Positions 6,914 to 7,369 of a DNA stretch of 7,369 bases are shown in pieces. Under the pieces are notes generated by a model. That model did not search any database, was not told where the DNA came from, and saw only the letters and a program-made list of their open reading frames with translations. The stretch is from an uncultured Ruminococcus sp. Its GTDB lineage: Bacteria; Bacillota; Clostridia; Oscillospirales; Ruminococcaceae. The stretch's first letter is position 1. Every line of letters starts with the position of its first letter. Position numbers and translations under genes: made by a program. The stretch lies in contig UQXS01000123.1 of NCBI GenBank assembly GCA_900545125.1, positions 1 through 7,369 on the forward strand, given 5' to 3'.

Positions 6914-7267
6914 ATGATGATTAATAAAGACAAACTTCGCAAACTGCTGTCTGTGCTTGCACTTGGAACAGCCTATTTTATTTTTGTAAAACTTACAGGA
7001 CTGGGAATCCCCTGTATTTTCAGAACAATGTCCGGCGGCAGGATACTTTGCCCCGGCTGTGGAATATCAAGAATGTTCCTGAAATTATCTACTTTTGATA
7101 TTCCGGGAGCATTCCGCTGCAATCCGGCGATATTTTCTCTGCTTCCTCTCTGGTGCATTTGCGCCGTGCTGTGGATAACCGACCGTGGAGAGAAATTCCT
7201 GAAAGGGGCGGAGATATTTTCGCTTGTTGTTCTTATAATATTTGGTATATTAAGAAATTTTCTCTGA
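6914..7267 (+). CDS. DUF2752 family small membrane protein
   Basis: A 117 aa protein with the DUF2752 signature: GIPCIF (31-36), LCPGCGISR (45-53), then AFRCNP (66-71). Hydrophobic segments lie at about 11-29, 72-90 and 100-115. The conserved Cys and CPGCG residues suggest metal or redox chemistry, but no function is established for the family. Start: ATG 6914 or the adjacent ATG 6917. No ordinary ribosome site is present; the only G-rich tract (GGGG, 6892-6895) is in the 3' arm of the terminator hairpin and about 18 bases from the start. No promoter is visible between the terminator and the gene, so expression may depend on readthrough from the DUF4234 gene. Length is normal for the family. 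Confidence 0.85.
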   Translation: MMINKDKLRKLLSVLALGTAYFIFVKLTGLGIPCIFRTMSGGRILCPGCGISRMFLKLSTFDIPGAFRCNPAIFSLLPLWCICAVLWITDRGEKFLKGAEIFSLVVLIIFGILRNFL

Positions 7268-7272
7268 ATATA

Positions 7273-7301
7273 TTGCAAATATCCACAAAATGGTATATAA
7301 T
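7273..7301 (+). promoter_or_regulatory. Strong sigma-A type promoter near the right edge
   Basis: TTGCAA (7273-7278), a 17-base spacer and a perfect TATAAT (7296-7301). Transcription would start near 7308 and run into the hairpin region. The gene or RNA it serves lies at or beyond the window end. Confidence 0.75.
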
Positions 7302-7315
7302 ATAACAGCAGAGTT

Positions 7316-7369
7316 TAAGGCAACACCGCACAAAGATTGTGCGGCAGATGCGCAGTCAGATTTTAATCT
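7316..7369. repeat. Hairpin-rich element, possible dispersed intergenic repeat or RNA leader, cut by the window end
   Basis: It starts TAAGGCAACAC and contains the perfect 8-bp inverted repeat CCGCACAA-AGA-TTGTGCGG (7326-7344). A second inverted repeat, AGATT-TT-AATCT (7358-7369), reaches the window edge and could continue. The opening matches TAAGGCAGCAC at 1805-1815 in 10 of 11 bases. No reading frame of note is present. It may be a repeat family member, a structured leader, or the start of a small RNA. Confidence 0.4.

Overview
The window looks like chromosomal DNA of a low-to-mid GC Clostridia-class Firmicute, most likely a Ruminococcus-type (Oscillospiraceae) gut or rumen bacterium. This rests on the protein families (DUF4317, a Firmicute-type asparagine synthetase, a GHL10-type lipoprotein, zinc-ribbon/DUF4234, DUF2752), on strong AAGGAGA-type ribosome sites, and on A+T-rich promoters of the TTGCAW-17-TATAAT form. 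Genus assignment is inference from recall, not from a search.

Layout. Positions 1-1807 (+) hold the 3' end of a sigma-70/ECF-like sigma factor gene, overlapping by 4 bases (GTGA) a single-pass membrane protein of 519 aa. The layout is that of a sigma/anti-sigma pair, but the 519 aa protein has no ectodomain I recognise. A strong bidirectional hairpin terminator (1877-1904) separates it from a convergent minus-strand pair: a DUF4317 protein (3801-4928) followed after 60 bases by asparagine synthetase asnB (1911-3740). The pair reads from a good promoter at 4959-4987. Divergent from it (5063-6214, +) is a secreted lipoprotein with a GHL10-type (DUF187) TIM-barrel fold. Next come a zinc-ribbon/DUF4234 membrane protein (6329-6868) with its own strong promoter, a rho-independent terminator, and a small DUF2752 membrane protein (6914-7267). 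The last 102 bases hold a very good promoter followed by a hairpin-rich sequence that may be a dispersed repeat or an RNA leader; the window cuts it off.

How the genes fit together. There is no single pathway. The sigma/membrane-protein pair is probably a signal-responsive transcription unit. asnB supplies asparagine, and its link to DUF4317 is only positional. The last two proteins are a small membrane module of unknown role. No tRNA, rRNA, CRISPR array, transposase or phage gene is visible, and no gap between genes exceeds 135 bases. The strongest candidates for something undescribed are the ectodomain of the 519 aa protein, the inverted repeats sitting on two -10 elements, the terminator placed directly before the DUF2752 gene, and the structured element at the right edge.
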